Shown here in pieces: positions 1 through 12,450 of a stretch of DNA of 64,000 bases. Location: positions 1 through 64,000 of the forward strand of contig JADGOY010000003.1 in assembly GCA_017882715.1 (NCBI GenBank). Direction: 5' to 3'. Position numbers and translations under genes: made by a program. Each line of letters opens with the position of its first letter. Position 1 is the stretch's first letter. Source of the DNA: Nakamurella sp. GTDB lineage: Bacteria; Actinomycetota; Actinomycetes; Mycobacteriales; Nakamurellaceae. A model generated the notes under the pieces. It saw nothing but the letters and a program-made list of their open reading frames with translations. It made no database searches and was not told the origin of the DNA.

Positions 1-48
1 CCAGCACCACCCGCAGGCCCAGCACCACCCGCAGGCCCAGCACCACCG
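1..48. repeat. 18-bp tandem repeat (CCAGCACCACCCGCAGGC, about 2.7 copies), cut by window edge
   Basis: Direct reading: two perfect 18-bp units at 1-18 and 19-36 and a partial third from 37, just upstream of atpB. Confidence 0.85.
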
Positions 49-130
49 CACAACAGATTCCACATCAGCTTCCAGAACAGCCTCAACGTCGAGATGGGCC
101 ACCTCCGGCCGCCACCCGAAGGGAGACCGA

Positions 131-937
131 GTGTCCCTGAGCCTGCTCTCACAGGCCTTCCTCGCGGACGGCGGCCAATTCGAGGCGCCCAGCGTCGAGC
201 ATTCGTTCTTCTTCGACAAGATCGGCGACGGCACCGTCATCGCGTCGGTCAAGGCGATGGTGCTGCTGGTCCTCGGCACGCTGTTGGTCATGGCATTCTT
301 CCTCGTGGCATCGCGACGGGCGGCGATGTTGCCGGGCAAGCTGCAGTACGCCGGCGAGGCCATCTACGGGTTCGTCCGCAACGGTGTGGCCATCGAGATC
401 CTCGGCAAGCACGGCCGTGCCTGGGCCGGGTTCCTGACCACGCTGTTCGTCTTCATCCTGATCCAGAACCTCTGGGGCATCATTCCCTTGGCCCAGTTAC
501 CGGTCACGTCGCATTTCGCCATTCCGGTGCTCTTGGCTGCAATGGTGTGGGTGCTGTACATGGGTGTCGGTATTCGAAAGCACGGGTTTTTCGGATTCTT
601 CAAATTGATGTGTTATATCGAGGGCATCCCCTGGTATATGCATATTCTGCTGATCCCCATCGAGTTCCTGTCGAACATCATCCTGCGGCCGTTCACGCTG
701 GCCATCCGGTTGTTCGCCAACATGTTCGCCGGCCACATGCTGATCACCATCGCCGCGGTCGGGACGCTGTACCTGTGGGGCACCGGCAACCCGCTCAACA
801 TCGTGCTGGGCGTGTTGCCGTTCATCGGCAGTATCGGCCTGGTGTTCTTCGAGTTGCTGATCATCTCGCTGCAGGCCTACGTGTTCGTGCTGCTGACTGC
901 GATCTATCTGGAATCGTCATTGGCCGACTCGCACTGA
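131..937 (+). CDS. atpB: F1Fo ATP synthase subunit a
   Basis: 268 aa polytopic membrane protein; motifs RPFTLAIRLFANMFAGHM and ELLIISLQAYVFVLLTAIYL; first gene of atp operon. GTG start. Confidence 0.95.
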   Translation: MSLSLLSQAFLADGGQFEAPSVEHSFFFDKIGDGTVIASVKAMVLLVLGTLLVMAFFLVASRRAAMLPGKLQYAGEAIYGFVRNGVAIEILGKHGRAWAGFLTTLFVFILIQNLWGIIPLAQLPVTSHFAIPVLLAAMVWVLYMGVGIRKHGFFGFFKLMCYIEGIPWYMHILLIPIEFLSNIILRPFTLAIRLFANMFAGHMLITIAAVGTLYLWGTGNPLNIVLGVLPFIGSIGLVFFELLIISLQAYVFVLLTAIYLESSLADSH

Positions 938-1048
938 TCGCACGCAACCCAACTCGGCCCCCGCAGGGACCGACCACCGCCCGCATGACCTGGCCCGCAC
1001 CGGCGCGGCCAGCGATCCACCACCAAGATCCGGCCGCGGATCTCGTGA

Positions 1049-1300
<252 letters not shown>

Positions 1301-1334
1301 TCCTTCGCCCGCTACTGAAGAGTCGAGGGACATC

Positions 1335-1850
1335 GTGATCAACATCGCGGCCGAGACCACCAATCCGATTGGTCTGCCCTGGGGCGAAGTCGTCATCGCC
1401 TTCATCGCCTTCATCGTGCTACTGGTGGTGCTCGGCAAGTTCGTCTGGCCCCAGTTCGAGGCGGCGTACGCCGCCCGCACAAAGGCGATCGAGGGCGGTA
1501 TCGCCAAGGCGGAGGAGGCGCAGAACGAGGCAAGGGCAGCGCTGGACCGGTATACGCAACAACTTGCCGGCGCCCGGGAAGAGGCCGCCAAGATCCGCGA
1601 GGACGCGCGCGTGCAGGCACAGGCCATTCGTGACGACATGCTGGCCAAGGCGCACCAGGAGACCCAGCGGATCGCCGCGGCGGGCAGGTCGCAGCTGGAG
1701 GCCCAGCGAGCGCAGATCGTTGCCGAATTGCGCGGCGACCTCGGCCGGATGTCGGTCGACCTGGCCGGTCGCATCGTCGGAGAATCGCTGGAAAGCGATG
1801 TCCGGCAGAACCGGACCGTCGAGCGCTTCCTGGCCGAGTTGGATGCCTGA
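1335..1850 (+). CDS. atpF: F1Fo ATP synthase subunit b
   Basis: N-terminal TM followed by long charged coiled coil; position in operon. Confidence 0.93.
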   Translation: MINIAAETTNPIGLPWGEVVIAFIAFIVLLVVLGKFVWPQFEAAYAARTKAIEGGIAKAEEAQNEARAALDRYTQQLAGAREEAAKIREDARVQAQAIRDDMLAKAHQETQRIAAAGRSQLEAQRAQIVAELRGDLGRMSVDLAGRIVGESLESDVRQNRTVERFLAELDA

Positions 1851-2671
1851 TGCAGCACATCGCCAGCCGGGAATCCCTGGACGCCACAACAGCGCGGGTG
1901 CTGGAGGTGGCCGAGCCGCTGGACAGCGCGGGTCTTGCGGAACTGGGGACCCAGCTGGACGCGGTGTCCGACCTGCTGCTCAACCAGGTCGGGTTGCGCC
2001 GGACGTTGTCCGAGGGCACCATCTCCAGCGACAGGCGGGCCGGCATCGCCGCTCGGTTGTTCTCCGCCAAGATCGGTGATCCCGCCCGCGCCGCGGTGGA
2101 GTTCGCGGTGCGTCAGCCCTGGTCGTCGGCGCGTGATCTGCAGGAGGCGCTGCGGCGGGTGAGCCGGACCGCGATGTTCCTGCAGGCGGAACGGAGCGGC
2201 GAACTGGACGACGTCGAGGACCAGTTGTTCAGGTTCGCTCGCATCGTCGAGGGCGCCCCGGAGCTCTCGGTGATCCTGGACGATCCGACCGCCGATCCGG
2301 AGCTGCGCAGCCGGCTGGTGGACGACCTGCTCCGCACCCGCGCGCATCCGCTGGTCACCGATCTGGTCGACGCGCTCGCACGGGACACCGGCGGCAGGTC
2401 GTTCTCGCACGGCGTGCGCGAGCTGGTGGACCAGGCCGCCGAGCGCCGCGACAAACTGGTCGCCATCGTGAAATCGGCGGTCGCGCTGAGCCCCGAGCAA
2501 ACCGCCCGGCTGACCGGATCGCTGGGCCGGATCTACGGCCGGCAGGTCTCCGTGCACGTCGAGGTCGACCCGAAGGTCATCGGCGGAATGCGGGTGCAGG
2601 TCGGCGACGAGATCATCGATGGCAGCGTGTCGGCCAAGCTGGAGGCGCTGCACCGGCGCCTGGCCGGCTGA
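1850..2671 (+). CDS. atpH: F1Fo ATP synthase subunit delta
   Basis: 273 aa; C-terminal VHVEVDPKVIGGMRVQVGDEIIDGSVSAKLEALHRRL motif; directly follows atpF. Confidence 0.93.
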   Translation: MQHIASRESLDATTARVLEVAEPLDSAGLAELGTQLDAVSDLLLNQVGLRRTLSEGTISSDRRAGIAARLFSAKIGDPARAAVEFAVRQPWSSARDLQEALRRVSRTAMFLQAERSGELDDVEDQLFRFARIVEGAPELSVILDDPTADPELRSRLVDDLLRTRAHPLVTDLVDALARDTGGRSFSHGVRELVDQAAERRDKLVAIVKSAVALSPEQTARLTGSLGRIYGRQVSVHVEVDPKVIGGMRVQVGDEIIDGSVSAKLEALHRRLAG

Positions 2672-2784
2672 GAGACTCCGGCTGGGACACTCCGGCTGAG
2701 AGACTCCGGCGACACTCCAGTGCACTTCTCTGCAGGGCATGACCAGCGCCTGACACCTCAGGACGGAACAGGACGGGAACACCG

Positions 2785-4428
2785 ATGACCGAGTTGACGA
2801 TCTCCCCCGACGAGATCCGTTCCGCGATCGAGAGCTACGTCTCGGACTACTCGCCCGATGTCACCCGGGAAGAGGTCGGCATCGTGGCGGAGACCGGTGA
2901 CGGCATCGCGACCGTCGAGGGTCTGCCGTCGGCGATGTCCAACGAGCTGCTCGAGTTCCCGGGCGGTGTGCTCGGCGTGGCGCTCAACCTGGACGTGCGC
3001 TCGATCGGCGCGGTGATCCTGGGCGATGCGATGACCATCGAGGAAGGCCAGCAGGTCACCAGGACCGGCGAGGTGCTCTCGGTTCCGGTCGGTGACGCGT
3101 TCCTGGGCCGGGTGGTCAACCCGCTCGGTCAACCCATCGATGGCCTCGGCGATATCGTCGCGGAAACCAACCGTCCGCTCGAGCTGCAGGCCGCCTCCGT
3201 GGTCGAGCGGCAGGGCGTGCGCGAGCCGCTGCAGACCGGCATCAAGGCGATCGATGCGATGACGCCGATCGGCCGTGGGCAGCGTCAGCTGATCATCGGC
3301 GACCGCAAGACCGGCAAGACCGCCGTCTGCGTGGACACGATGATCAACCAGAAGCAGTTCTGGGAGACCGGCGACGAAAAGCTGCAGGTGCGCTGCATCT
3401 ACGTCGCGATCGGGCAGAAGGGCACCACCATCGCCGGTGTCCGGCAGTCGCTGGAAGACGCCGGGGCGCTGGAGTACACGACGATCGTGGCCGCGCCCGC
3501 GTCGGACTCCGCCGGGTTCAAGTGGCTGGCGCCCTACACCGGCTCGGCGATCGGGCAGCACTGGATGTACCAGGGCAAACACGTGCTGATCATCTTCGAC
3601 GACCTGTCCAAGCAGGCCGAGGCCTATCGGGCGATCTCGCTGCTGCTGCGCCGCCCGCCGGGCCGCGAAGCCTACCCGGGTGACGTGTTCTACCTGCACT
3701 CCCGGTTGCTCGAGCGCTGCGCAAAGTTGTCCGACGAGTTGGGTGCCGGCTCGATGACCGGTCTGCCGATCATCGAGACGAAGGCCGGTGACGTCTCGGC
3801 GTACATCCCGACCAACGTCATCTCGATCACCGACGGCCAGTGCTTCCTGGAAGGCGACCTGTTCAACGCCGGCGTCCGCCCGGCGATCAACGTCGGCATC
3901 TCGGTGTCCCGGGTCGGCGGCGCCGCGCAGGTCAAGGCCATGAGGAAGGTCTCCGGCACGCTGCGTCTGGACCTGTCGGCCTATCGCGAACTGGAGGCCT
4001 TCGCGGCGTTCGGCTCCGACCTGGATGCGGCGTCCAAGCAGTCGCTGGCCCGCGGGTCCCGGCTGGTCGAACTGCTCAAGCAGGGTCAGTTCTCGCCCTA
4101 TCCCGTCGAGGAGCAGGTCGTCTCGATCTGGGCGGGCACCCGCGGTCACCTGGATCGGGTGCCGGTCCAGGACATCCGGCGGTTCGAGAGCGAGTACCTG
4201 CAGTATCTGCGGCACGCTCCGGGCGCCCCGATGGAGGCGATCAGGTCGCAGGGCGACCTGTCGGACGAGACCGAAAAGGCGCTGATCGCCGGCTTGGCCG
4301 AGTTCTCCGACACCTTCACCACGTCCGACGGCGTCATCCTGGGTCGGCAGCCGGAGGTGCACGCGCTGGACAAGTCCGCGGTCGGCCACGAGAAGGTCCA
4401 GGTTCGACGGCCCACGGCCGGCAAGTGA
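2785..4428 (+). CDS. atpA: F1Fo ATP synthase subunit alpha
   Basis: 547 aa; Walker [27 protein letters not shown] signature. Confidence 0.97.
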   Translation: MTELTISPDEIRSAIESYVSDYSPDVTREEVGIVAETGDGIATVEGLPSAMSNELLEFPGGVLGVALNLDVRSIGAVILGDAMTIEEGQQVTRTGEVLSVPVGDAFLGRVVNPLGQPIDGLGDIVAETNRPLELQAASVVERQGVREPLQTGIKAIDAMTPIGRGQRQLIIGDRKTGKTAVCVDTMINQKQFWETGDEKLQVRCIYVAIGQKGTTIAGVRQSLEDAGALEYTTIVAAPASDSAGFKWLAPYTGSAIGQHWMYQGKHVLIIFDDLSKQAEAYRAISLLLRRPPGREAYPGDVFYLHSRLLERCAKLSDELGAGSMTGLPIIETKAGDVSAYIPTNVISITDGQCFLEGDLFNAGVRPAINVGISVSRVGGAAQVKAMRKVSGTLRLDLSAYRELEAFAAFGSDLDAASKQSLARGSRLVELLKQGQFSPYPVEEQVVSIWAGTRGHLDRVPVQDIRRFESEYLQYLRHAPGAPMEAIRSQGDLSDETEKALIAGLAEFSDTFTTSDGVILGRQPEVHALDKSAVGHEKVQVRRPTAGK

Positions 4429-4486
4429 CCGTACCGATGATCGGACCGATGATCGGACTGCACGATCCGGGTTCTGGAGGTAGCCG

Positions 4487-5425
4487 ATGAGCGCTCAGGT
4501 CAGGGTGCTGCGGCAGCGGGTGAAGGCGGTCCGCTCGACGCAGAAGACGACCAAGGCGATGGAGATGATCGCCACCTCGCGCATCGCCAAGGCGCAGGCC
4601 AAGGTGACGGCGGCCGCGCCGTACGCCAAGCAGATCACCGACGTGCTCACCGCGCTGGCCTCGGCCTCGACCCTGGATCACCCGCTACTGACCGAACGGG
4701 ACGAGCCGAAGCGGGCCGGCATCCTGCTGATCACCTCCGATCGCGGGCTCTGCGGTGGCTACAACGCCAACGCGATCAAGGTCGCCGAGGAGTTGGGTGC
4801 GCTGCTGCGCTCCGAGGGCAAGGAGCCGGTGCTCTACGTGATCGGCCGAAAGGGATTGGGCTACTACACCTTCCGCAAGCGACCGGTCGCGGCATCCTGG
4901 ACCGGGTTCTCCGAGAAGCCCACCTATGCCGACGCGGAGCGAGCGTCTGACGCGCTGCTACCGGCGTTCGCCGTCGGCTCGGCGGGCACCCTGCCGGACG
5001 GCACACCGGGCTTTGACGAAATGCACCTGGTCTCCACCCACTTCCGCTCCATGATCACCCAGACCGCGCAGGTCAGGCGGCTGGCCCCGATGGATGTCGA
5101 GGTCGTCGAGCACGACTACACCCACCCGGGAACCGAACTCCCGATGCCCGCCTACGAGTTCGAGCCGTCCGTGGAAACGCTGCTGGACGAGATGCTGCCG
5201 AAATACGTCAGGACGCGGATCTACGCCGCCCTGCTGGATTCCGCTGCGTCCGAGTCGGCCGCGCGTCGCGCGGCGTGCAAGTCGGCGACGGACAACGCCA
5301 ACGACATCATCCGTAACCTCAGCCGGCAGGCCAACCAGGCCCGGCAGGCCCAGATCACCCAGGAACTCACCGAGATCGTCGGCGGCGCCGACGCCCTCGC
5401 CACTATCGGGACCGAAGAGGACTGA
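4487..5425 (+). CDS. atpG: F1Fo ATP synthase subunit gamma
   Basis: 312 aa; [25 protein letters not shown] and C-terminal [15 protein letters not shown]. Confidence 0.96.
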   Translation: MSAQVRVLRQRVKAVRSTQKTTKAMEMIATSRIAKAQAKVTAAAPYAKQITDVLTALASASTLDHPLLTERDEPKRAGILLITSDRGLCGGYNANAIKVAEELGALLRSEGKEPVLYVIGRKGLGYYTFRKRPVAASWTGFSEKPTYADAERASDALLPAFAVGSAGTLPDGTPGFDEMHLVSTHFRSMITQTAQVRRLAPMDVEVVEHDYTHPGTELPMPAYEFEPSVETLLDEMLPKYVRTRIYAALLDSAASESAARRAACKSATDNANDIIRNLSRQANQARQAQITQELTEIVGGADALATIGTEED

Positions 5426-6856
<1,431 letters not shown>

Positions 6857-6964
6857 CCAGCCGATCCGCCCATGAGCTGGGCGACAACGTTGCCCTCGGG
6901 AGCTGACCGTTCCGCGGCGTCCGATAGACTCGGCAAATCCATTCGAGCAGAGGCGGAGTACTCC

Positions 6965-7360
6965 GTGGCGGACATTCAGGTGCACCTGGTCTCGGTGGAG
7001 CGAGAGCTGTGGTCGGGAACCGCGCAGATGGTGGTTGCCAGGACCTCCGACGGGGACATCGGCGTGATGGCCGGCCACGCGCCGCTGCTGGCACAACTGC
7101 GTGAGGGTTTCGCCGCGCGGATCATGGAGCCGGACGGCAACGTCCTCGGCGTGGCCGTGCACGGCGGGTTCCTCTCGGTCACCAAGGACGGGGTGTCGAT
7201 CCTGGCCGAGGATGCGCAGCTGTCCGACGAGATCGATGTTGCCCGTGCCAGGGCGGCCTACGAGGCCGCGAAGGCCCAGGGCGGCGAGTCGGCCGCGGCC
7301 GAGGCGGAGTTCCGCCGGGCCAGGGCCCAGCTACTGGCCACCGGACATGATGACGTCTGA
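6965..7360 (+). CDS. atpC: F1Fo ATP synthase subunit epsilon
   Basis: Homology begins VADIQVHLVSVERELWSGTAQMVVART; GTG at 6965 preferred over the longer ORF start 6872. Confidence 0.93.
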   Translation: MADIQVHLVSVERELWSGTAQMVVARTSDGDIGVMAGHAPLLAQLREGFAARIMEPDGNVLGVAVHGGFLSVTKDGVSILAEDAQLSDEIDVARARAAYEAAKAQGGESAAAEAEFRRARAQLLATGHDDV

Positions 7361-7383
7361 GCCATGATCCGGGCACAACGGAG

Positions 7384-7851
7384 ATGAACATCGTGTCGCT
7401 GGCGCAGATTCTTGGGCTGGCGATCCTGATTGTCCTCGTTGTTGCCATTGTTGTCATTGCAGTGCGACGCTCCGTGCTCGCCAGGTCGGGTGGTGTCGAC
7501 GTGTGCTGGCGCAGGAGACTCCGACCGGACGGCCGCGGCTGGGTGCTCGGCCAGGGCCGGTTCCGCGGCGACGAGTTCCTGCTCTACCGGTCGTTCTCCC
7601 CACTCCCGGGGGCCGCCCGCAAACTGCATCGCGGCACCCTGGTGCTCGGCGAGCGCCGGCAACCCGTCGGCACCGAACCTGACCTGCTGCCGGTCAATTC
7701 GGTGATCCGGCGATGTACCGACGGCGGCACGACGTTCGAGCTGGCGCTGAGCGAACAAGCGCTGACCGGTTTGCGGTCCTGGCTCGAATCCGGGCCGCCG
7801 GGCGACCGCCCCACCCCGGGCCTGTTCCACCGGGGCATTCGCAAGACCTGA
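7384..7851 (+). CDS. DUF2550 family membrane protein
   Basis: Single N-terminal TM, RSVLARSGGVDVCWRRRL; conserved position after atpC in actinobacteria. Confidence 0.85.
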   Translation: MNIVSLAQILGLAILIVLVVAIVVIAVRRSVLARSGGVDVCWRRRLRPDGRGWVLGQGRFRGDEFLLYRSFSPLPGAARKLHRGTLVLGERRQPVGTEPDLLPVNSVIRRCTDGGTTFELALSEQALTGLRSWLESGPPGDRPTPGLFHRGIRKT

Positions 7852-7854
7852 ACG

Positions 7855-8436
7855 TCAGGTAGTACCCCGTTCGCCGCCCGGCTGCCACAGCACGTCGCCG
7901 GCTGGATTGGCCGCCCGAGCCAGGATGAACAGCAAGTCGGACAGCCGGTTGAGATACGTGGCCGCCAGCGGGTTGCTGCCGTCCGGATCTACCGCTCGCA
8001 ACGTCCAGGCGCTGCGTTCGGCCCGTCGGGCCACGGTGCGGGCCAGGTGCAGCAGGGCGCCGCTGGGCGTGCCGCCAGGCAGGATGAACGACGTCAGCGC
8101 GGGCAGGTCGGCGTTGAACGCGTCACAGTCCGCCTCCAGTCGATCGATGTACTCCTGGGTGACCCGCAACGGCGGGTGCTGCGGATCCGCGACCACCGGC
8201 GTCGCCAGGTCGGCGCCCAGGTCGAACAGCTCGTTCTGCACGCGCAGGACGACGGCTGCGACCGGATCGGGCAGCGATCCCAGCGCCATGGCCACGCCCA
8301 GGGCGGCGTTGGTCTCGTCGCAGTCGGCGTAGGCCACCAGGCGCGGATCGGTTTTGGACACTCGGGAGAAATCGGCGAGCCCGGTGGTGCCGTCGTCGCC
8401 GGTGCGCGTGTAGATGCGGGTGAGCCGGACGGACAT
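7855..8436 (-). CDS. PduO-type cob(I)alamin adenosyltransferase
   Basis: [28 protein letters not shown] and [27 protein letters not shown] motifs; start trimmed from longer ORF. Confidence 0.93.
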   Translation of the reverse strand: MSVRLTRIYTRTGDDGTTGLADFSRVSKTDPRLVAYADCDETNAALGVAMALGSLPDPVAAVVLRVQNELFDLGADLATPVVADPQHPPLRVTQEYIDRLEADCDAFNADLPALTSFILPGGTPSGALLHLARTVARRAERSAWTLRAVDPDGSNPLAATYLNRLSDLLFILARAANPAGDVLWQPGGERGTT

Positions 8437-8463
8437 GAAGCAAACCCTATTAGAGTCCCTTGG

Positions 8464-9738
8464 GTGGAACGCTTTCTGGTCACCGGCGGAGCCCGGCTCG
8501 CCGGGACCGTTCAGGTGGCGGGGGCCAAGAACAGCGTGCTGAAGCTGATGGCCGCGTCCCTGCTCGCGGAGGGCACCACGGTCATCACGAACTGCCCGGA
8601 GATTCTCGACGTGCCGCTGATGGCCGATGTGCTGCGCGGGCTGGGCTGTGCGGTCGAGACCGGCGGCGAACGGGTGTCGATCACCACCCCGGCGGAGCTG
8701 TCCTTCCACGCCGACTTCCCCGCGGCCGGCCGGCTGCGGGCATCGGTGTGTGTGCTCGGACCGCTGATGGGCCGGTGTCGCCAGGCCCGGGTGGCGCTGC
8801 CCGGTGGGGATGCCATCGGATCCCGCCCGCTGGACATGCACCAGTCGGGCCTTCGGGCGTTGGGCGCCGATATGAGCATCGAGCACGGTCGGGTGGTCGG
8901 GCGGGCGGCCAAGCTGCACGGCGCCTGGATCGGGTTGGACTTCCCGAGCGTCGGCGCGACGGAGAACATCCTGATGGCTGCGTCGCTCGCGGACGGCGCC
9001 ACGGTCATCGACAACGCCGCCCGGGAGCCCGAGATCATCGACCTGGCTCTGATGCTCGGCCAGATGGGCGCTCGGATCGAGGGCGCCGGCACCGCGACGA
9101 TCACCATCGAAGGCGTCGACACGCTTCATCCGGCCACGCATCGCACGGTGGGCGACCGGGTGGTCGGCGGCACTTGGGCCTATGCCGCGGCGATCACCCG
9201 GGGCTCGGTCCGGGTCGAGGGTGTCGACCCGGTTTACATGACCGCACCGCTGGAACGGCTGACGCAGGCGGGCGCGCAGATCGAGCCGGAGGACGACGCG
9301 GTCACCGTCACGATGCCGGGGCGGCCGAATGCGGTGGATTTCATCACCATGCCGTACCCGGGCTTTCCCACCGATCTGCAACCGATGGCTTTGGCCCTTG
9401 CGGCGGTCGCCAACGGTAATTCGTTGATCACCGAGAACGTCTTCGAGGCTCGGTTCCGGTTCGTGGACGAGTTGATCCGGATGGGTGCGGACGCCAGGAC
9501 CGACGGCCATCACGCCGCGATCCGTGGTCGTGAACAACTGTCCAGTGCCCCGGTGTGGTCAACCGATATCCGGGCAGGAGCCGGGCTGGTGCTGGCAGGT
9601 CTGGCCGCCGAGGGGGTCACCGAGGTGCACGAAGTCATGCACATCGACCGGGGCTACCCGCATTTCGTCGAGGACCTGCAGAAGCTGGGCGGGCAGATCC
9701 AGCGGGTCGGCGACAGTGGGGACCCGCTGCGCGCCTGA
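8464..9738 (+). CDS. murA: UDP-N-acetylglucosamine 1-carboxyvinyltransferase
   Basis: [40 protein letters not shown] start, 424 aa. Confidence 0.95.
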   Translation: MERFLVTGGARLAGTVQVAGAKNSVLKLMAASLLAEGTTVITNCPEILDVPLMADVLRGLGCAVETGGERVSITTPAELSFHADFPAAGRLRASVCVLGPLMGRCRQARVALPGGDAIGSRPLDMHQSGLRALGADMSIEHGRVVGRAAKLHGAWIGLDFPSVGATENILMAASLADGATVIDNAAREPEIIDLALMLGQMGARIEGAGTATITIEGVDTLHPATHRTVGDRVVGGTWAYAAAITRGSVRVEGVDPVYMTAPLERLTQAGAQIEPEDDAVTVTMPGRPNAVDFITMPYPGFPTDLQPMALALAAVANGNSLITENVFEARFRFVDELIRMGADARTDGHHAAIRGREQLSSAPVWSTDIRAGAGLVLAGLAAEGVTEVHEVMHIDRGYPHFVEDLQKLGGQIQRVGDSGDPLRA

Positions 9739-9795
9739 TCGCTGTTGTGCCTACCTGCCGGTGTCCGGTGTCCGGACGCCGGTAGAGTCACCTCT

Positions 9796-10455
9796 GTGCG
9801 CCTCGTGGTAGCTCGCTGTTCGGTGGACTACATCGGTCGGCTCACCGCACACCTGCCGCTGGCCACTCGGCTGCTGATGGTCAAGGCGGACAACTCGGTG
9901 CTGGTGCACTCCGACGGTGGGTCCTACAAGCCGCTGAACTGGATGTCCCCGCCGTGCTGGATGGTCGAGGAACCCGGTCGCTGGGTCGTGGAGAACAAGG
10001 CCGGCGAACAATTGCTGATCACCATCCACGAGGTGCTGCACGACTCCAGACACGAATTGGGAATCGACCCGGGCCTGGTCAAGGACGGTGTCGAGGCCCA
10101 TTTGCAGGCGCTGCTCGCCGAGCACGTGGCGACCTTCGGCGAAGGCTGGTCGCTGGTGCGCCGGGAGTATCCGACGCCGATCGGACCGGTCGACCTGATG
10201 TGCCGGGATGCCGCCGGCGGCTGCGTTGCGGTGGAGATCAAGCGCCGCGGGGAGATCGACGGGGTCGAACAACTCACCCGTTACCTGGAACTGCTCAACC
10301 GGGATCCGCTGCTCGCGCCGGTGTCCGGGATCTTCGCGGCCCAGCAGATCAAGCCGCAGGCGCGGACATTGGCCCAGGACCGCGGGATCAGGTGCGTGGT
10401 GCTGGACTACGACCTGCTGCGCGGGCTGGACTCGGCCGACTTCCGGTTGTTCTGA
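9796..10455 (+). CDS. nucS: Endonuclease NucS (non-canonical mismatch repair)
   Basis: [53 protein letters not shown] start at 9796. Confidence 0.93.
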   Translation: MRLVVARCSVDYIGRLTAHLPLATRLLMVKADNSVLVHSDGGSYKPLNWMSPPCWMVEEPGRWVVENKAGEQLLITIHEVLHDSRHELGIDPGLVKDGVEAHLQALLAEHVATFGEGWSLVRREYPTPIGPVDLMCRDAAGGCVAVEIKRRGEIDGVEQLTRYLELLNRDPLLAPVSGIFAAQQIKPQARTLAQDRGIRCVVLDYDLLRGLDSADFRLF

Positions 10456-10620
10456 TCGGGGTGGTGATCGCTTTCTGATCACTGATCGTGACGGCCGGGT
10501 GGTGTTCGCCCACGGCGCACCAGGAGTGGCCGGGTCGCCGGTGGCGCTGCATTAGCCTGGAGCGCGGTGTCCACGGGCGTGGGTCACGAGAACGGCGAAT
10601 GAGACGACGGAGGTTCTGGC

Positions 10621-10848
10621 GTGGACGTCAAGATCGGTGTGACGGACACCGGGCGCGAGCTGGTGGTCAGTTCCCACTCGAATCCCGATGAGATCGAGGC
10701 GCAGATCGCCGAATCGCTCAAGAACCCGCAGGGCACGTTGGTGCTGGTCGACGACAAGGGTCGTCGGGTGATCGTGCCGACCGCCAAGATCGCCTATGTG
10801 GACATCGCCCCGGCCGACACCCGCCGAGTGGGTTTCGGCTCCGGCTGA
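10621..10848 (+). CDS. DUF3107 family protein
   Basis: 75 aa VDVKIGVTDTGRELVVSSHSNPDEIEAQIAESL; RBS GGAGG upstream of GTG. Confidence 0.88.
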   Translation: MDVKIGVTDTGRELVVSSHSNPDEIEAQIAESLKNPQGTLVLVDDKGRRVIVPTAKIAYVDIAPADTRRVGFGSG

Positions 10849-10882
10849 TCTCGCGCGGTTCCGGCCTGCTGACCTCGCCGGG

Positions 10883-11503
10883 TCAGACCGGCTCCTGCCG
10901 CGGGAACCAGGAGATGCCGCGCCACATGAGCGTGGACAGCAGCTCGATGGCCTCTGCCCGTGACACGTGCGGGGATTGCTGCAACCAGTAGCGGGCGCTG
11001 ACCTGGGACAGTCCGACCATCCCGGAGGCCAGGAGCCGAGCCTGCTCGACGTCCACACCGGTGTCGGTGGTGATGGTGTCGGTGATCGCCGAAATGCAGT
11101 CGTCGGTGGACCGCTCGACGATGCGCTCGACATCGAGTTGCCCGCGCAGGTCCGATTCGAAGATGAGCCGGTAGGCCTGCCCGTTGTCCGCGACAAAACT
11201 GAAGTAAGCGGCTACCGCGTTGTCGACCCGCTCGTGGTTGTCCGTCGTGGCCGCCAGCGCCGCCCGCACCAGCCGGACCATCTCGTCCGCAGACTCGTTC
11301 AACAACGCCAGGTACAACTCGAGCTTGGACGGGAAGTGTTGATACAGAACGGGTTTGCTCACCCCTGCGCGATCTGCGATGTCGTCCATGGCGGCGGCGT
11401 GGTACCCCTGCGTGACGAAGGCGGCCTTGGCCGCCGACATCAGTTGGATGCGCCGGGCCGATCGTGACAACCGGGGGGTGGCCCGTGTCGTTGCGTCTGC
11501 CAT
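10883..11503 (-). CDS. TetR/AcrR family transcriptional regulator
   Basis: HTH: AAKAAFVTQGYHAAAMDDIADRAGVSKPVLYQHFPSKLELYLALL. Confidence 0.92.
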   Translation of the reverse strand: MADATTRATPRLSRSARRIQLMSAAKAAFVTQGYHAAAMDDIADRAGVSKPVLYQHFPSKLELYLALLNESADEMVRLVRAALAATTDNHERVDNAVAAYFSFVADNGQAYRLIFESDLRGQLDVERIVERSTDDCISAITDTITTDTGVDVEQARLLASGMVGLSQVSARYWLQQSPHVSRAEAIELLSTLMWRGISWFPRQEPV

Positions 11504-11610
11504 GAAGCCAGGGGTCCTTTCTCGGGCGCCGGGGCCTCAGCCACCTCGGATGACGTCTCCAATCACCGAACGGTAACCGGAGCGATGCAGCTGGCTCGCG
11601 CGCCGCTGCC

Positions 11611-12420
11611 TCACCCTACGCGGGGATCGTCGTCCAGACCGAGCAGCGCGGCGGCCAGGTCCCCCCTGGTGGCCAGTCGGGCGGCAACGTCCTGCGGACC
11701 GGGATCCATCGGCATCCCGGCCGTGGTGGCCGCCAGCTCGTCCAGATCCAGCGGCACCACGCAGCCCCATCCCGGGCCCGGCGCGGGCCGCGCGACCAGG
11801 GAGTAAGGGACGGGGGTCACGTTGCCGGGCCAGGAGGGGCTCGCATCGATCAGCGCCCGACCGTCGGCCTGGCGAGGATCCACGGTGGCGATCTCGGGCG
11901 CCCGGCGGGCAAGGTCCTCCGCGTAGCCGGCGGCGATCTCCCAGGGTCCGTCATCCCTGCCCCGGATGGTGCCGATGCCCCGGCCGTGCCCCTCCCTGAC
12001 GCTGTGCCTGATCCCCCGGCCGACTCCTCGCACGTACAGTCCCTCGCCGCCATCTGTCGTCACCACGGCGACGAGGCCGTCGGCGGTCAGCGCCTCGCAC
12101 AGCGCCAGTGCGGCGGTGGCCGCGGTGGCGATGCCCGTTCCCTCCCCGGAGGCGACATGCAACGTGCACCGCGTGGCAGCGGGACGGGTCCCAGTCGGCG
12201 ATGGTGCCGGTAGCGTCATCGCCAGGGTGACCGCGCCCCGATCGAGCAGATAGTCGAGTTCGTCGGCGGTGTCGATCTGTTCGACGACCAGCGTCGACCC
12301 GTCGGCTGCCCCGACGGTCACCGCCCGACCGGTCAGGTGGGGGATCAGCGCATCCACCACGCCGGCGTAATAGCCGCGCACGTGGTCGGGGTTGTCGATA
12401 CGCACAACGCCATGGTGCAC
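11611..12420 (-). CDS. LigD polymerase-domain (archaeo-eukaryotic primase)-like protein, probably catalytically degenerate
   Basis: NPDHVRGYYAGVVDALIPHLTGRAVTV..TADELDYLLDRGA..RALIDASPSWPGNVTPVPYSLVARP..CVVPLDLDEL aligns by eye with the LigD-Pol core, but the DxD motif position reads HVA. GTG start. Confidence 0.7.
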   Translation of the reverse strand: MHHGVVRIDNPDHVRGYYAGVVDALIPHLTGRAVTVGAADGSTLVVEQIDTADELDYLLDRGAVTLAMTLPAPSPTGTRPAATRCTLHVASGEGTGIATAATAALALCEALTADGLVAVVTTDGGEGLYVRGVGRGIRHSVREGHGRGIGTIRGRDDGPWEIAAGYAEDLARRAPEIATVDPRQADGRALIDASPSWPGNVTPVPYSLVARPAPGPGWGCVVPLDLDELAATTAGMPMDPGPQDVAARLATRGDLAAALLGLDDDPRVG

Positions 12421-12450
12421 GCACGACCGAACTGGTGGCGGCGTCGGGGG

